Positions 45,231-53,930 of a stretch of DNA of 64,000 nucleotides are shown piece after piece. The notes beneath the pieces are model-generated. The model saw nothing but the letters and a program-made list of their open reading frames with translations. It was not told the origin of the DNA and searched no databases. A program made the position numbers and the translations under genes. Origin of the DNA: Thiorhodococcus sp. (GTDB lineage Bacteria; Pseudomonadota; Gammaproteobacteria; Chromatiales; Chromatiaceae); the NCBI GenBank assembly GCA_029257385.1, contig JARIBS010000052.1, positions 1-64,000 on the forward strand, read 5' to 3'. Numbering within the stretch: the first letter of the stretch is position 1; each line of letters starts with the position of its first letter.

Positions 45231-47405
45231 TCAGCCCGCAGGCTCCAGCCGTGCATAGGCCAGCACCAGCCATTTGGCACCGACGTCCTGGAAGTTGACC
45301 TGGATGCGCGCCTGCGCGCCGCGCCCCTCGCTGTTGAGCACCACGCCTTCGCCAAACTTGGCGTGACGCACCCGTTGGCCGAGCTGGAAACCCTCTGGTG
45401 GCGTAGCGCCCGACAGCCCGCCCTGGGCCGGCACAGCCGCGCGGACCTGATGCCTCACCCCGCTGGCGCGGACTTCTTCGAGCAATTCGGGCGGAATTTC
45501 GCGCAGAAATCGCGACGGTGAAGGATAGCTCTCCCGCCCGTAGAGTCGGCGGTTCTCGGCATGAGTGACATAGAGCTGGCGCATAGCGCGGGTCATGCCC
45601 ACATAGCACAGGCGCCGCTCCTCTTCGAGCCGCTGCGGGTCTTCGGCGGAGAGGCTGTGCGGAAACAGCCCTTCCTCAAGTCCGACCAGAAAGACGATTG
45701 GAAACTCCAACCCCTTGGCGCTGTGTAGCGTCATGAGCTGCACGCCATCCTCATTCTGATCGACCTGAGCTTCGCCGGCCTCGAGTGCTGCATGGGCCAA
45801 GAACGCGCCCAACGGGTCGCCTTCGGCCTCATCGAGCTCATGCTGGAAACGCGCGACCGTATCGACTAGCTGTTCCAGGTTCTCGATGCGATCCTGACCC
45901 TTGCCGTCTTTGTTTTTCCTGTAGTGCTCGGCAAGCCCGGCCACCGCGATCAGTCGATTGGTGATATCGGCTATTTCCAGCTCGGCGTTGGCGCGCCGTT
46001 GCTCCATGATCAGATCGAGGAACAGACGTACCGCATTGTTAGCGCGCCCTCCCAAGGCTGCGGTCGCGGTCAGCTCCTGAGCTGCGCGCCAGAGCGAAAC
46101 ACGTGAGGTACGCGCCTGTTGGCGCAGCAGCTCCAGGGTGCGTTCGCCAATCCCGCGCATGGGCGTATTGACCACGCGCTCGAAGGCCGTATCGTCGTCT
46201 GGATTGGCGAACAGTCTCAGGTACGCTAAGGCATCACGGATCTCGGCACGCTCGAAGAAGCGCAGTCCACCGTAAACGCGATACGGGATGCGGGCCTGGA
46301 TCAGGGCCTCCTCGAACAGACGCGACTGGGCCGTGGTGCGATAGAGGATCGCGCACTCATCACGCCGGTAGCCGTTGTCCTGCACGAAGCGGCGGATGCG
46401 CTCGATGACGAAGCGCGCCTCATCGATCTCGTTGAAGGCGCTGTAGCGGCGGATGGGATCGCCCTTGGCGTCCTCGGTCCAGAGGTTCTTTCCCAGCCGG
46501 GTCGGATTGTTGGCGATGACCGCATTGGCCGCCGCTAGGATGTTTGCCGTCGAGCGATAGTTTTGCTCTAGCCGGATGGTGCGGGCTTGCGGATAGTCGC
46601 GCTGGAACAACTGGATGTTTTCGACCCGTGCGCCGCGCCAACCGTAAATGGACTGATCGTCATCGCCCACGGCGAAGAGATTGTCGTTGTTTCCCGCCAG
46701 CAACCGCAGCCAGGCGTATTGAATCGCGTTGGTGTCTTGAAGTTCGTCGACCAGGATGTGGCGAAAACGTTGCTGGTAGTGGTGGAGGATATCCGCCCGC
46801 TCGCGCAGCAGCTCGAGTGTGCACAGCAGTAGGTCAGCAAAGTCGAGCAATCCGCCGCGGATGCGTGTTGCTTCGTATTCTTGATAAATGGCGAGCATTT
46901 TCTCCATGAAGAAATCGCCACTGCTGTCGAGGTGTTGAGGCCGCAGCCCTGCGTCTTTTTGTTTGTTGATGAAACTCTGAGCCTGGCGGGGTGACCAGCG
47001 CGCCTCGTCGAGTTCCATCGCTTTGATAATGCGCTTGATCGAGCGGAACTGATCATCTGAGTCCAGGATCTGGAAATTCTGGGGCAGCTTGGCATCCTGC
47101 CAGTGTGCACGCAGAAAACGATGTGCTAGACCGTGGAACGTACCGACCCACATTCCACCGACCGGGACATCGAGCATCTGCTCAATACGCCCACGCATTT
47201 CCCTGGCTGCTTTGTTGGTGAAGGTCACCGCCAGTATGGTCCATGGAGGCGCCTGCTCGACCTCGAGCAACCAGGCGATACGGTGCACCAGTACGCGCGT
47301 CTTACCGGAGCCAGCCCCGGCAATAATCAACAGTGTGCCGGCCTCTGCCGAAACCGCCTCACGCTGAGCGTCGTTGAGTGTGTCGAGAAGATGAGAAACG
47401 TCCAT
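45231..47405 (-). CDS. uvrD: DNA helicase II UvrD
   Basis: This superfamily 1 3'-5' DNA helicase acts in nucleotide excision and mismatch repair. The 724 residues show Walker A IAGAGSGKTRVLVHR, motif Ia TFTNKAAREMRGR, Walker B ILVDELQDTN, motif III GDDDQSIYGWRGA, motif IV LEQNYRST, motif V LMTLHSAKGLEFPIV and motif VI LCYVGMTRAMRQLY. The C-terminal Tudor-like RNA-polymerase-contact segment (GQRVRHAKFGEGVVLNSEG) supports UvrD/PcrA over Rep. It reads away from the DnaA-box region to its right. Confidence 0.95.
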   Translation of the reverse strand: MDVSHLLDTLNDAQREAVSAEAGTLLIIAGAGSGKTRVLVHRIAWLLEVEQAPPWTILAVTFTNKAAREMRGRIEQMLDVPVGGMWVGTFHGLAHRFLRAHWQDAKLPQNFQILDSDDQFRSIKRIIKAMELDEARWSPRQAQSFINKQKDAGLRPQHLDSSGDFFMEKMLAIYQEYEATRIRGGLLDFADLLLCTLELLRERADILHHYQQRFRHILVDELQDTNAIQYAWLRLLAGNNDNLFAVGDDDQSIYGWRGARVENIQLFQRDYPQARTIRLEQNYRSTANILAAANAVIANNPTRLGKNLWTEDAKGDPIRRYSAFNEIDEARFVIERIRRFVQDNGYRRDECAILYRTTAQSRLFEEALIQARIPYRVYGGLRFFERAEIRDALAYLRLFANPDDDTAFERVVNTPMRGIGERTLELLRQQARTSRVSLWRAAQELTATAALGGRANNAVRLFLDLIMEQRRANAELEIADITNRLIAVAGLAEHYRKNKDGKGQDRIENLEQLVDTVARFQHELDEAEGDPLGAFLAHAALEAGEAQVDQNEDGVQLMTLHSAKGLEFPIVFLVGLEEGLFPHSLSAEDPQRLEEERRLCYVGMTRAMRQLYVTHAENRRLYGRESYPSPSRFLREIPPELLEEVRASGVRHQVRAAVPAQGGLSGATPPEGFQLGQRVRHAKFGEGVVLNSEGRGAQARIQVNFQDVGAKWLVLAYARLEPAG

Positions 47406-47500
47406 CAGCTGAATTCTAGCAACCTCAAGCCCCAGTCCCTAATCAGGCTTTGGCGAAGCGACTGACCGAGTAGCGCAAACCCGACAAGCAGCGCTCACTA

Positions 47501-47690
47501 TCATAATCTTAAATATCTTAAAGATAGTAATAGGCCCTGTGGATAAGTGGATAAACTATATTTATCAATTTAAATCAAAAACTTGGATTGTGTTTTTTTC
47601 TGAATAAGCTGTGGATAAGTTGTGTTTAAAATGAGCTAAAAAATTTATCCACATTCTATCCACAGCCTTATACATGACTTATCCACAGCT
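47501..47690. other. DnaA-box cluster, candidate replication origin
   Basis: The 434-base gap between uvrD and hemE has an AT-rich core with six DnaA boxes. Four match TTATCCACA exactly: 47538-47546 and 47610-47618 on the minus strand, 47645-47653 and 47679-47687 on the plus strand. Two have one mismatch: 47546-47554 (minus) and 47656-47664 (plus). An AT-rich stretch with palindrome TATCTTAAAGATA (47514-47526) and a 47555-47600 AT-rich block could be the unwinding element. Flanking genes run outward on both sides. This is the architecture of oriC, though dnaA, dnaN and gyrB are not in the window. Confidence 0.65.
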
Positions 47691-47875
47691 TGTTATCTAT
47701 CTCAACCTGTTGATTTTTAGAATCTCGACTGGGCGTGTTCTCAACATGTTTTAGGTTCGCGCGTCACTCGTGCGTCTTCCCGCATTTCTCCAGAGCGACC
47801 TAAAGTTTCTGGACGTTGTAGAATGCGCCGTTAAACCATTTGGAACTTTCACACGTACAGATCGGGAACCGCTCC

Positions 47876-48940
47876 ATGACTCAGTTGACCAATGACACCT
47901 TTTTACGTGCGCTGATGCGTGAACCTGTTGATTACACACCAGTTTGGATGATGCGCCAGGCTGGCAGATATCTTCCGGAGTACCGCGCAACGCGTGCGAA
48001 GGCCGGCGGTTTCATGGACTTGTGCAAAAATGCCGAACTCGCCTCTGAGGTTACCTTGCAGCCGCTGGAGCGCTTTCCGCTCGACGCGGCCATCCTGTTC
48101 TCGGATATCCTCACAATACCCGACGCCATGGGGTTGGGGCTGTATTTCACAGAGGGGGAAGGACCGCGTTTCGAGCGCCCGTTGCGCACGGCGGCTGATG
48201 TAGCGAGGATCGCCGTTCCAGATCCGGAAGGCGAACTCAAGTACGTCATGGACGCGGTCTCGACGATTCGGCGCGACCTCAATGGCCGCGTGCCGCTGAT
48301 CGGCTTCTCCGGCAGCCCCTGGACACTGGCCACTTACATGATCGAGGGGAGTAGTGCGAAAAACTTCTCGCATACCAAGGGCATGATGTTCGACCGCCCG
48401 GATCTGCTGCATAGCCTGTTGGGCAAGCTCGCCGATTCAGTCACGAGCTATCTCAACGCCCAGATCGCGCGCGGCGCACAGGCCGTGATGATCTTCGACA
48501 CCTGGGGTGGGGCGCTCGCACCGGCCAACTACCGTGAGTTCTCACTGGCCTACATGCAGCGGGTGCTGGAGGGATTGACGCGGGAGTCCGAGGGGCGCCG
48601 GGTGCCGGTGACCCTGTTCACCAAGAACGGCGGACAGTGGTTGAGCGATATGGCCAAGACGGGCTGCGATGCGCTCGGTGTGGATTGGACGACCGACTTG
48701 GCGGATGCCCGGCGCATGGTCGGAGAGCATGTTGCGTTGCAAGGTAATCTCGATCCCTGCGCACTCTATGCTTCACCCGAGCGCATCCGCGAGGAGGTCG
48801 CACGCGTGCTTGACAGCTACGGCAAAGGGACTGGACACGTCTTCAATCTCGGCCACGGCATCACCCCGGATGTTCCACCGGAGCACGCCGGGGCCATGAT
48901 CGCGGCCGTGCACGAGTTGAGCCGGGCCTATCACGTCTAA
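47876..48940 (+). CDS. hemE: uroporphyrinogen decarboxylase
   Basis: HemE removes four acetate carboxyls from uroporphyrinogen III to give coproporphyrinogen III for heme and chlorophyll synthesis. The ATG at 47876 gives 354 residues, starting [13 protein letters not shown]; an in-frame TTG at 47840 is rejected. Signature segments are [11 protein letters not shown] near 28-38, [12 protein letters not shown] with the catalytic aspartate, [16 protein letters not shown] and [16 protein letters not shown]. Length is normal. It is the only nearby haem-synthesis gene apart from hemW. Confidence 0.95.
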   Translation: MTQLTNDTFLRALMREPVDYTPVWMMRQAGRYLPEYRATRAKAGGFMDLCKNAELASEVTLQPLERFPLDAAILFSDILTIPDAMGLGLYFTEGEGPRFERPLRTAADVARIAVPDPEGELKYVMDAVSTIRRDLNGRVPLIGFSGSPWTLATYMIEGSSAKNFSHTKGMMFDRPDLLHSLLGKLADSVTSYLNAQIARGAQAVMIFDTWGGALAPANYREFSLAYMQRVLEGLTRESEGRRVPVTLFTKNGGQWLSDMAKTGCDALGVDWTTDLADARRMVGEHVALQGNLDPCALYASPERIREEVARVLDSYGKGTGHVFNLGHGITPDVPPEHAGAMIAAVHELSRAYHV

Positions 48941-48966
48941 GCGTTAACGACTGACACGCCATGACA

Positions 48967-48995
48967 GCGCGCGGGGCTGTTTCAGCCCTGCGCGC
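48967..48995 (+). terminator. hairpin between convergent hemE and mqo
   Basis: A 13-bp GC-rich stem with loop TTT lies 27 bases after the hemE stop. One pair (73/89 in the last two digits) is G-T in the plus-strand RNA but would be a C-A mismatch in the minus-strand RNA, so the hairpin favours hemE transcripts. No T-run follows directly; an AATTAAATTCT stretch comes 10 bases later. Confidence 0.6.
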
Positions 48996-49025
48996 ACCTG
49001 GCTGAATTAAATTCTCCGCCCCTGA

Positions 49026-50432
49026 TCAGATGGCCTCGGCAAGTCCGTGCTGTTCATCCGAGACCCGCGTGCCCTGATGCCCCATCAGGAGTGTACGTTC
49101 AAATGCCCGCTCATCAATGCTCGCACCCAGGTAGCGTGCGATCGCTCGCATATCGTCCTCGCCGCTGCCCAGGCAACTGGTGCCGCCAGGGGAGGGCGTC
49201 ATATTGAAGATGATGCCCGTTCCGTCGGAGATCTTGGCCTCGCCCATGCGCAGCTTGCGCGCCGCTTTGTCGATGAGCTGAGGACGGATGCCGCCGAAGC
49301 CCTCCGCGTAGCTGATGTCTTTGACGCTCATTGAGGGCACGATCTTGCGAATCTCCTTGACGAACAGGTGACGATTGAGCTTAGGCACTTCGTAGAGGAA
49401 ATTGCGCAGGATGTAGTTGCGGATATCAGGCACTTTGAGCTGATCCCAGAGGACACCGGCCACCTGACGGTCGAATCTCAGCACTTTAAAGAATTCCTTG
49501 ATCGAGGATCGATCATAGCGTTCGAGCATCGGCAACATCAGCGCGGTGGGCCCAAAGCGCGTCTTGCCGCGCTCTTTGACATCGTGGTCACCATGTACGG
49601 CGGCGAAGGGCAGGTTGGGGTTCTGAACGGTATAGACTTTACCGTTGAGCGCCTCGGGCGCGAAGTAGAATGAACCCGCGACCGGCAGACAGGAATACTC
49701 CAGACCGAGCCCCATCTCCTGCGCCATCAGTAGCGAATGCCCTCCGGCGCAGACCACCACGGCGCGCGCCTGTAGCAGGCCACGATTGGTCGAGAGCACA
49801 TAGCCGCCGTCCGTGTCTCTGCGAATGGTATCGACCTTGGTCGAGAAGAGCTGGGTTATCTGCTTTCTGGAGGCGCGGTCCATGCGCACGCATTCGCGTG
49901 AGAAAGACTGGGCCAGCGCCTGGAAGTCGACCGCGCAATAGTCGTCTGGGGTTCCGGTCGCGACGATCTCCTCTCGACGCCAAGCGCCGTCGACCAGTGC
50001 GACATTGGGTTCGATGTCGGCGATATCGCCGCGTTCGAGCAGTTGCATGCGTGGAAAAAGATCCTTGAACGTCTCGTAGCGCTGGCGGATATAGCTGCAT
50101 TCCTGCCTGCCGACGCCGAGCACCATTTTTGGCATGCGAAAGATAATCTGATCGCGCTCGCGCGCCGGGAGCTTCGTGGCGTAGTTGATCACCATGTGGG
50201 CGGTGCGCTTGACGCCGCTGGCCTTTGCGAGCGTGTAGTTGGTCTCGATGTCGCCGCAGTGAATGGTCTGGCTGTTGCTATGGGCGTGCGAGTTGACGCT
50301 GGCGATACTGTCGTATTTCTCGACCAGACAGAGCCGGTTGAGATCGGTAAATTTGGCCAGTTCATAGAGTAAAGCGGTGCCGGTGACGCCAGCGCCAATG
50401 ATCAGGACATCGTAACGGGTAGAGGCGGACAT
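49026..50432 (-). CDS. mqo: malate:quinone oxidoreductase-type FAD enzyme
   Basis: This membrane-associated flavoprotein is predicted to oxidise malate to oxaloacetate and pass electrons to quinone. The 468 residues have FAD-binding VLIIGAGVTGTALLYEL near 9-25 and the family segment SNSQTIHCGDIETNYT, typical of the Helicobacter/Campylobacter-like Mqo branch. The C-terminal FAD region is NMTPSPGGTSCLGSGEDD. Other Mqo-like oxidases exist, so the substrate is inferred. With mdh and the malic enzyme in the same window, malate has three possible fates. A 14-base palindrome lies 130 bases upstream. Confidence 0.85.
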   Translation of the reverse strand: MSASTRYDVLIIGAGVTGTALLYELAKFTDLNRLCLVEKYDSIASVNSHAHSNSQTIHCGDIETNYTLAKASGVKRTAHMVINYATKLPARERDQIIFRMPKMVLGVGRQECSYIRQRYETFKDLFPRMQLLERGDIADIEPNVALVDGAWRREEIVATGTPDDYCAVDFQALAQSFSRECVRMDRASRKQITQLFSTKVDTIRRDTDGGYVLSTNRGLLQARAVVVCAGGHSLLMAQEMGLGLEYSCLPVAGSFYFAPEALNGKVYTVQNPNLPFAAVHGDHDVKERGKTRFGPTALMLPMLERYDRSSIKEFFKVLRFDRQVAGVLWDQLKVPDIRNYILRNFLYEVPKLNRHLFVKEIRKIVPSMSVKDISYAEGFGGIRPQLIDKAARKLRMGEAKISDGTGIIFNMTPSPGGTSCLGSGEDDMRAIARYLGASIDERAFERTLLMGHQGTRVSDEQHGLAEAI

Positions 50433-50561
50433 AATCTCGGGCTCCTACTGCCACTGCGGTGATGCGGAGCGCCGTGAGCGGATTAGATCAACCCGTTGTG
50501 CAGCGCAACATTCCGTGCACAGTAGCGGAAGCAAGGCACGAATGGAACGCAATGGCTCATA

Positions 50562-50575
50562 TTTAATGCATTAAA
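50562..50575. promoter_or_regulatory. perfect 14-base palindrome upstream of mqo
   Basis: TTTAATGCATTAAA is identical on both strands and lies in an AT-rich patch of the 202-base gap between mqo and fetB. It is a plausible dimeric regulator site for mqo, which reads away to the left. No known regulator can be assigned from the sequence. Confidence 0.35.
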
Positions 50576-50634
50576 AAAGTCAATTATTGCTGTCGTGGTC
50601 GAGCCTCATCGGACAGAATGAACCGGCTGCGCAC

Positions 50635-51441
50635 TCATGCCCTGGGTGTATTGGTAAGACGGTCGAGACGCAACCGTTGACGTTCGTCGAACAGCCGCCG
50701 CGCACCCAGCCAGACGGCCGCCACAGATCCCAAACCGGTCCCAGCCGAGATCAAAAACATGATCATAAGCTGGTATTTGGCCGCCTCGATGGGCGCACTC
50801 CCGGCCAGAATCTGGCCCGTCATCATTCCCGGCAGACTGACCAGCCCAGCTGTGCCCATGGCATTGACGATCGGGATGAGACCCGAACGCAGCGCCTCGC
50901 GACGGATGTCCTCGATGGCCGCATCCCAGTCTTGGCCTGCCAAGAGCCGGGCCTCGACCTTGCCGCGCGACTCCCAGGCATTACGGGTCAGATTGTCCAG
51001 CGCGATGGCCACACCGCTCATGGTGTTGCCGAGCAGCATGCCGAGTAGCGGAATCAGATACTGGGGCTGATACCAGGGTTCCACCCCGATGATGAGCGTG
51101 ACGGCCAGCAGGGTGACGCTAAACGACGACAGGAACATCGAGAAGGCGCCGATCCCATAGCCCCAGAGACCGTGATAGCGGCGTTTCTGACGCTGCATGA
51201 CCTCAAATCCCGCCACTGACAGCATGACCAGTGCCATCAGCCCAATCAGCGCCAGGCTCGTCTGCGCGAAGAGCACATGGAGCACCATCCCGACCAGAGT
51301 GAGCTGAACGGCGCTACGGACGGCGGCGATCAGCACCCGGCGCTCGACACCGAGCCGCAGTCGCCAGGACATCGCAGCAAGCAGCAGAATCAGGATCGAG
51401 GAGAGTCCCAGGTCCCAGGGTGTGAGCTGAATCATGGTCAT
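50635..51441 (-). CDS. fetB: FetB-type metal export ABC permease (UPF0014)
   Basis: This inner-membrane permease belongs to the FetAB family (formerly YbbM), linked to iron export and oxidative-stress resistance in E. coli. The start at 51441 gives 268 residues with about seven membrane helices, for example LGLSSILILLLAAMSW and IGAFSMFLSSFSVTLLAV. Family motifs include LGMLLGNTMSGVAIAL and LPGMMTGQILAGSAP. The open frame upstream of 51441 overlaps fetA in another frame and is spurious. The ATG overlaps the fetA stop, so the two subunits are translated together. Confidence 0.9.
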   Translation of the reverse strand: MTMIQLTPWDLGLSSILILLLAAMSWRLRLGVERRVLIAAVRSAVQLTLVGMVLHVLFAQTSLALIGLMALVMLSVAGFEVMQRQKRRYHGLWGYGIGAFSMFLSSFSVTLLAVTLIIGVEPWYQPQYLIPLLGMLLGNTMSGVAIALDNLTRNAWESRGKVEARLLAGQDWDAAIEDIRREALRSGLIPIVNAMGTAGLVSLPGMMTGQILAGSAPIEAAKYQLMIMFLISAGTGLGSVAAVWLGARRLFDERQRLRLDRLTNTPRA

Positions 51442-52049
51442 GGCTCGGCCACCAAAAGGCCGTCGCGAATGACATAGGCGCGCGCCCCGAGCCGCTGTCG
51501 CTGCGCTGGATCGTGGCTGACCCAGAGCACAGACGTCTGGTTCAAACGCCGATAGGTTTCGATCAGACGCTCGACCTGATCGCGATTGGCCGGGTCCAGA
51601 TTCGCGGTCGCCTCGTCGAGCAACAGCGCCTCGGGTTGCTGTGCCAGCAGACGGACCAGGGCGAGGCGCTGGCGTTCGCCGGTCGAGAGCCGCATCACCG
51701 ACCAGGTCAGGACATCGGGGGCGAAGCCGAGCGCTTGCAGCCAATCGGTGATCTGCGCAGCGCTCCCGCCGCGCGGCAGATGCTCGCCGACCGTCTCGCC
51801 CCACCAGAACGACTCCGCTGGTAGCAGTCCGACCCGTCGTCGCCACAGCGGCGGCGCCATGCCCGAGCGCGCCTCAGCCCCCAGCCAGACCTCACCCTCA
51901 TGTGGGTCGAGGTCTGCGATGGCGCGCAGCAGCAGGCTTTTGCCAGAGCCGGAAGGACCGGAGAGGAACACCAACTCGCCAGCGTCAATGTCGAGATCAA
52001 CGCCTCTCAGCAGGTGTTGACGGATGGCCGCGAGCCGCAGAGCGGCCAT
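51438..52049 (-). CDS. fetA: FetA-type ABC transporter ATP-binding protein
   Basis: This is the ATPase partner of FetB, 203 residues. Walker A is GPSGSGKSLLLRAI near 31-44, the signature motif LSTGERQRLALVRLL, Walker B EALLLDEATANLD and the H-loop WVSHDP. It is a short ABC protein, as usual for this family. The ATG overlaps the trmB stop (TGA within CATCA at 52047-52051), so trmB, fetA and fetB form one operon. Confidence 0.9.
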   Translation of the reverse strand: MAALRLAAIRQHLLRGVDLDIDAGELVFLSGPSGSGKSLLLRAIADLDPHEGEVWLGAEARSGMAPPLWRRRVGLLPAESFWWGETVGEHLPRGGSAAQITDWLQALGFAPDVLTWSVMRLSTGERQRLALVRLLAQQPEALLLDEATANLDPANRDQVERLIETYRRLNQTSVLWVSHDPAQRQRLGARAYVIRDGLLVAEP

Positions 52050-52747
52050 CAGCGCCGACGATAGATCAGATCGCGCACCGGATGACCGAGATGTTCGCCG
52101 CGCAACTCAAACCGGGTCGGCGGACGAGTTGACGAACGGGCCACATAGCGTCCGGTCGTCGAGGTGTTCTCGAACAGCTCGGATGCCGCATCTAGGATTT
52201 CCAGCATCTGCTCGGCATAGGGCGTCCAGTCTGTCGCTGCGTGAAAAACACCGCCAGGACGAATGACCTGGGCGAGCAGGCGCACCAGCGCGCTGTTGAA
52301 GATGCGTCGTTTGTGGTGGCGGCGCTTGTGCCAGGGATCGGGAAAGAAAAGTTGCACGGCATCGAGACTGCCGGGCGCCAGACCATCGCTTAGGGCTTCG
52401 ACCGCATCTTGGCGGATTAGCCGCAGGTTATCGAGTCCGCGACGCTCAATCTCCAGCAGCAAGCGTCCGACGCCGGGGCTATGGACTTCGATGCCGAGCC
52501 AATTGCGCTTAGGATCGTGCTCGGCCATCTCGGCGAGCGAAGCACCGTTGCCGAAGCCGATTTCGAGCACCACTGGGCGCTGGTTGCCGAACACACCAGC
52601 GAGGTCGATCCGTTCGCCAGGCGTCCAGTCGAGACCAAAGCGCGGCCAGAGTGTCTCGAAGGCGCGCTCTTGCGCGGGCGTCAGGTGCCCTTGGCGCAGA
52701 ACAAAGCTGCGAATCGGGCGATGCAGTTCAGGTTGATACAACAACAA
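52049..52747 (-). CDS. trmB: tRNA (guanine-N7)-methyltransferase
   Basis: TrmB forms m7G46 in tRNA with SAM. The 232 residues have SAM-binding VLEIGFGNGASLAEM, the LGIEVHSPGVGRLL acidic loop and the catalytic/tRNA-binding VQLFFPDPWHKRRHHKRR. The start is unusual: three consecutive TTG codons with no ATG or GTG nearby, and an in-frame TAG followed by nine C (minus strand) just upstream. Homologues begin at this level, so TTG is likely used. The thiS-thiG-trmB order is common in gammaproteobacteria. Confidence 0.92.
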   Translation of the reverse strand: MLLYQPELHRPIRSFVLRQGHLTPAQERAFETLWPRFGLDWTPGERIDLAGVFGNQRPVVLEIGFGNGASLAEMAEHDPKRNWLGIEVHSPGVGRLLLEIERRGLDNLRLIRQDAVEALSDGLAPGSLDAVQLFFPDPWHKRRHHKRRIFNSALVRLLAQVIRPGGVFHAATDWTPYAEQMLEILDAASELFENTSTTGRYVARSSTRPPTRFELRGEHLGHPVRDLIYRRR

Positions 52748-52759
52748 GGCTTCTGTCTC

Positions 52760-52768
52760 GGGGGGGGG
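52760..52768. repeat. nine-base G/C homopolymer before trmB
   Basis: A run of nine G (plus strand) lies 13 bases upstream of the trmB start, in the 56-base gap after thiG. Such tracts vary by slippage; this one would alter the leader length, not the reading frame, because no start lies beyond it. Confidence 0.8.
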
Positions 52769-52803
52769 CTAGACGAGCGAACGTCTATTACGTTGTAGCC
52801 GAA

Positions 52804-53601
52804 TCAGAAAAACAGTCCTTCGATCGGCGAGGAGGCGGAGGCGAAGCGCTTGGCCGGCATGCGTCCCGCGCGGAAGGCCTCGCGCCCTGCCTCAATGGCT
52901 TTGCGCATGGCGCTGGCCATAAGCACTGGATCTCTGGCCGCGGCAATGGCGGTGTTCATGAGCACGCCGTCGCAGCCCAGCTCCATGGCCTTGGCGGCAT
53001 CGGAGGCCGTGCCGACACCAGCATCGACCAGGACCGGCACCTTGGCGTTCTCGACGATGGTGAGGATGTTGAGCGGATTGCGGATGCCCAGCCCCGAGCC
53101 GATCGGTGCGGCCAGCGGCATGACGGCGATACAGCCGATGGCCTCCAGCTCACGGGCAATAATGGGGTCGTCATTAGTGTAGACCATGACGTCGAAGCCG
53201 TCCTTGACCAACTCCTCGGCGGCTTTCAGCGTCGCCATGACGTCTGGGAAAAGGGTTTTTTCATCCCCCAGCACTTCCAGCTTGACGAGGTTGCGGCCGT
53301 CAAGCAGCTCGCGCGCTAGACGGCAGGTCCGCACGGCGGTCTCGGCATCGTAGCAGCCGGCGGTATTGGGCAGGATGGTGTAGCGTTCGGGTGGCAGCAC
53401 ATCAAGGATATTCGGCTCGTCCGAATGCTGGCCGATATTGGTGCGGCGAACGGCCACGGTGAAAATCTCGGCCCCGCTGGCCACGATGGCGCGGACCGTC
53501 TCATCCATGTCTTTGTATTTGCCGGTCCCGACGAGCAGGCGTGAGCTGTACTCCTTGCCCGCGATGATGAGGCGATCTGAAGACTGGGTTTTTGTAGACA
53601 T
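52804..53601 (-). CDS. thiG: thiazole synthase ThiG
   Basis: ThiG builds the thiazole phosphate of thiamine from deoxyxylulose phosphate, dehydroglycine and ThiS thiocarboxylate. The ATG at 53601 gives 265 residues; the open frame upstream overlaps thiS in another frame. The Schiff-base lysine is Lys107 in [14 protein letters not shown]. Phosphate-binding loops are PIGSGLGI and [13 protein letters not shown]. Length and motifs are standard. thiS lies 68 bases upstream, and trmB follows. Confidence 0.95.
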   Translation of the reverse strand: MSTKTQSSDRLIIAGKEYSSRLLVGTGKYKDMDETVRAIVASGAEIFTVAVRRTNIGQHSDEPNILDVLPPERYTILPNTAGCYDAETAVRTCRLARELLDGRNLVKLEVLGDEKTLFPDVMATLKAAEELVKDGFDVMVYTNDDPIIARELEAIGCIAVMPLAAPIGSGLGIRNPLNILTIVENAKVPVLVDAGVGTASDAAKAMELGCDGVLMNTAIAAARDPVLMASAMRKAIEAGREAFRAGRMPAKRFASASSPIEGLFF

Positions 53602-53669
53602 GGAATTCTCGCGGTGGATGCTCGCTAAGTTGTTGGTAAAAAAATTCGAGCGCTCTCCGATCGTGCGGT

Positions 53670-53870
53670 CTAACCTCCGCCGACCGCCTGAATGATCTCG
53701 ATCTTGTCTCCAGGTTTCAGGTGGTGCTCGCTGAAGCGACTGCGCGGAATCAGCTCCGCGTTGACTTCGACGGCAAAACGTTGGCCGTTGAGCGCCAGCT
53801 CCTCGACCAGATCCGCCATCCAAGCGCCATCGGCGATTTCTCTTGATTCCCCATTCACGAAAACGTTCAT
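53670..53870 (-). CDS. thiS: sulfur carrier protein ThiS
   Basis: ThiS is a ubiquitin-like sulfur carrier of 66 residues that ends in VGGG, the diglycine tail that receives the thiocarboxylate. The beta-grasp pattern ([35 protein letters not shown]) is complete. The ATG at 53870 is preferred over upstream in-frame codons. The 60 bases between it and glgC are too short for a TPP riboswitch, and none is visible. Confidence 0.93.
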   Translation of the reverse strand: MNVFVNGESREIADGAWMADLVEELALNGQRFAVEVNAELIPRSRFSEHHLKPGDKIEIIQAVGGG

Positions 53871-53930
53871 CTCGGCTCCAAAAACTTTACGCCAGGATCG
53901 GATCACAGACCCAATCACTGACAATTGACT

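Noticed and set aside
47501-47690. plasmid-type iteron origin
   Set aside because: The repeated motif is the standard DnaA box, in both orientations and irregularly spaced, with no rep gene nearby and with chromosomal housekeeping genes on both sides.
53871-53930. TPP riboswitch upstream of thiS
   Set aside because: Only 60 bases separate thiS from glgC on the same strand and no THI-box sequence is visible. A leader inside glgC was not supported.
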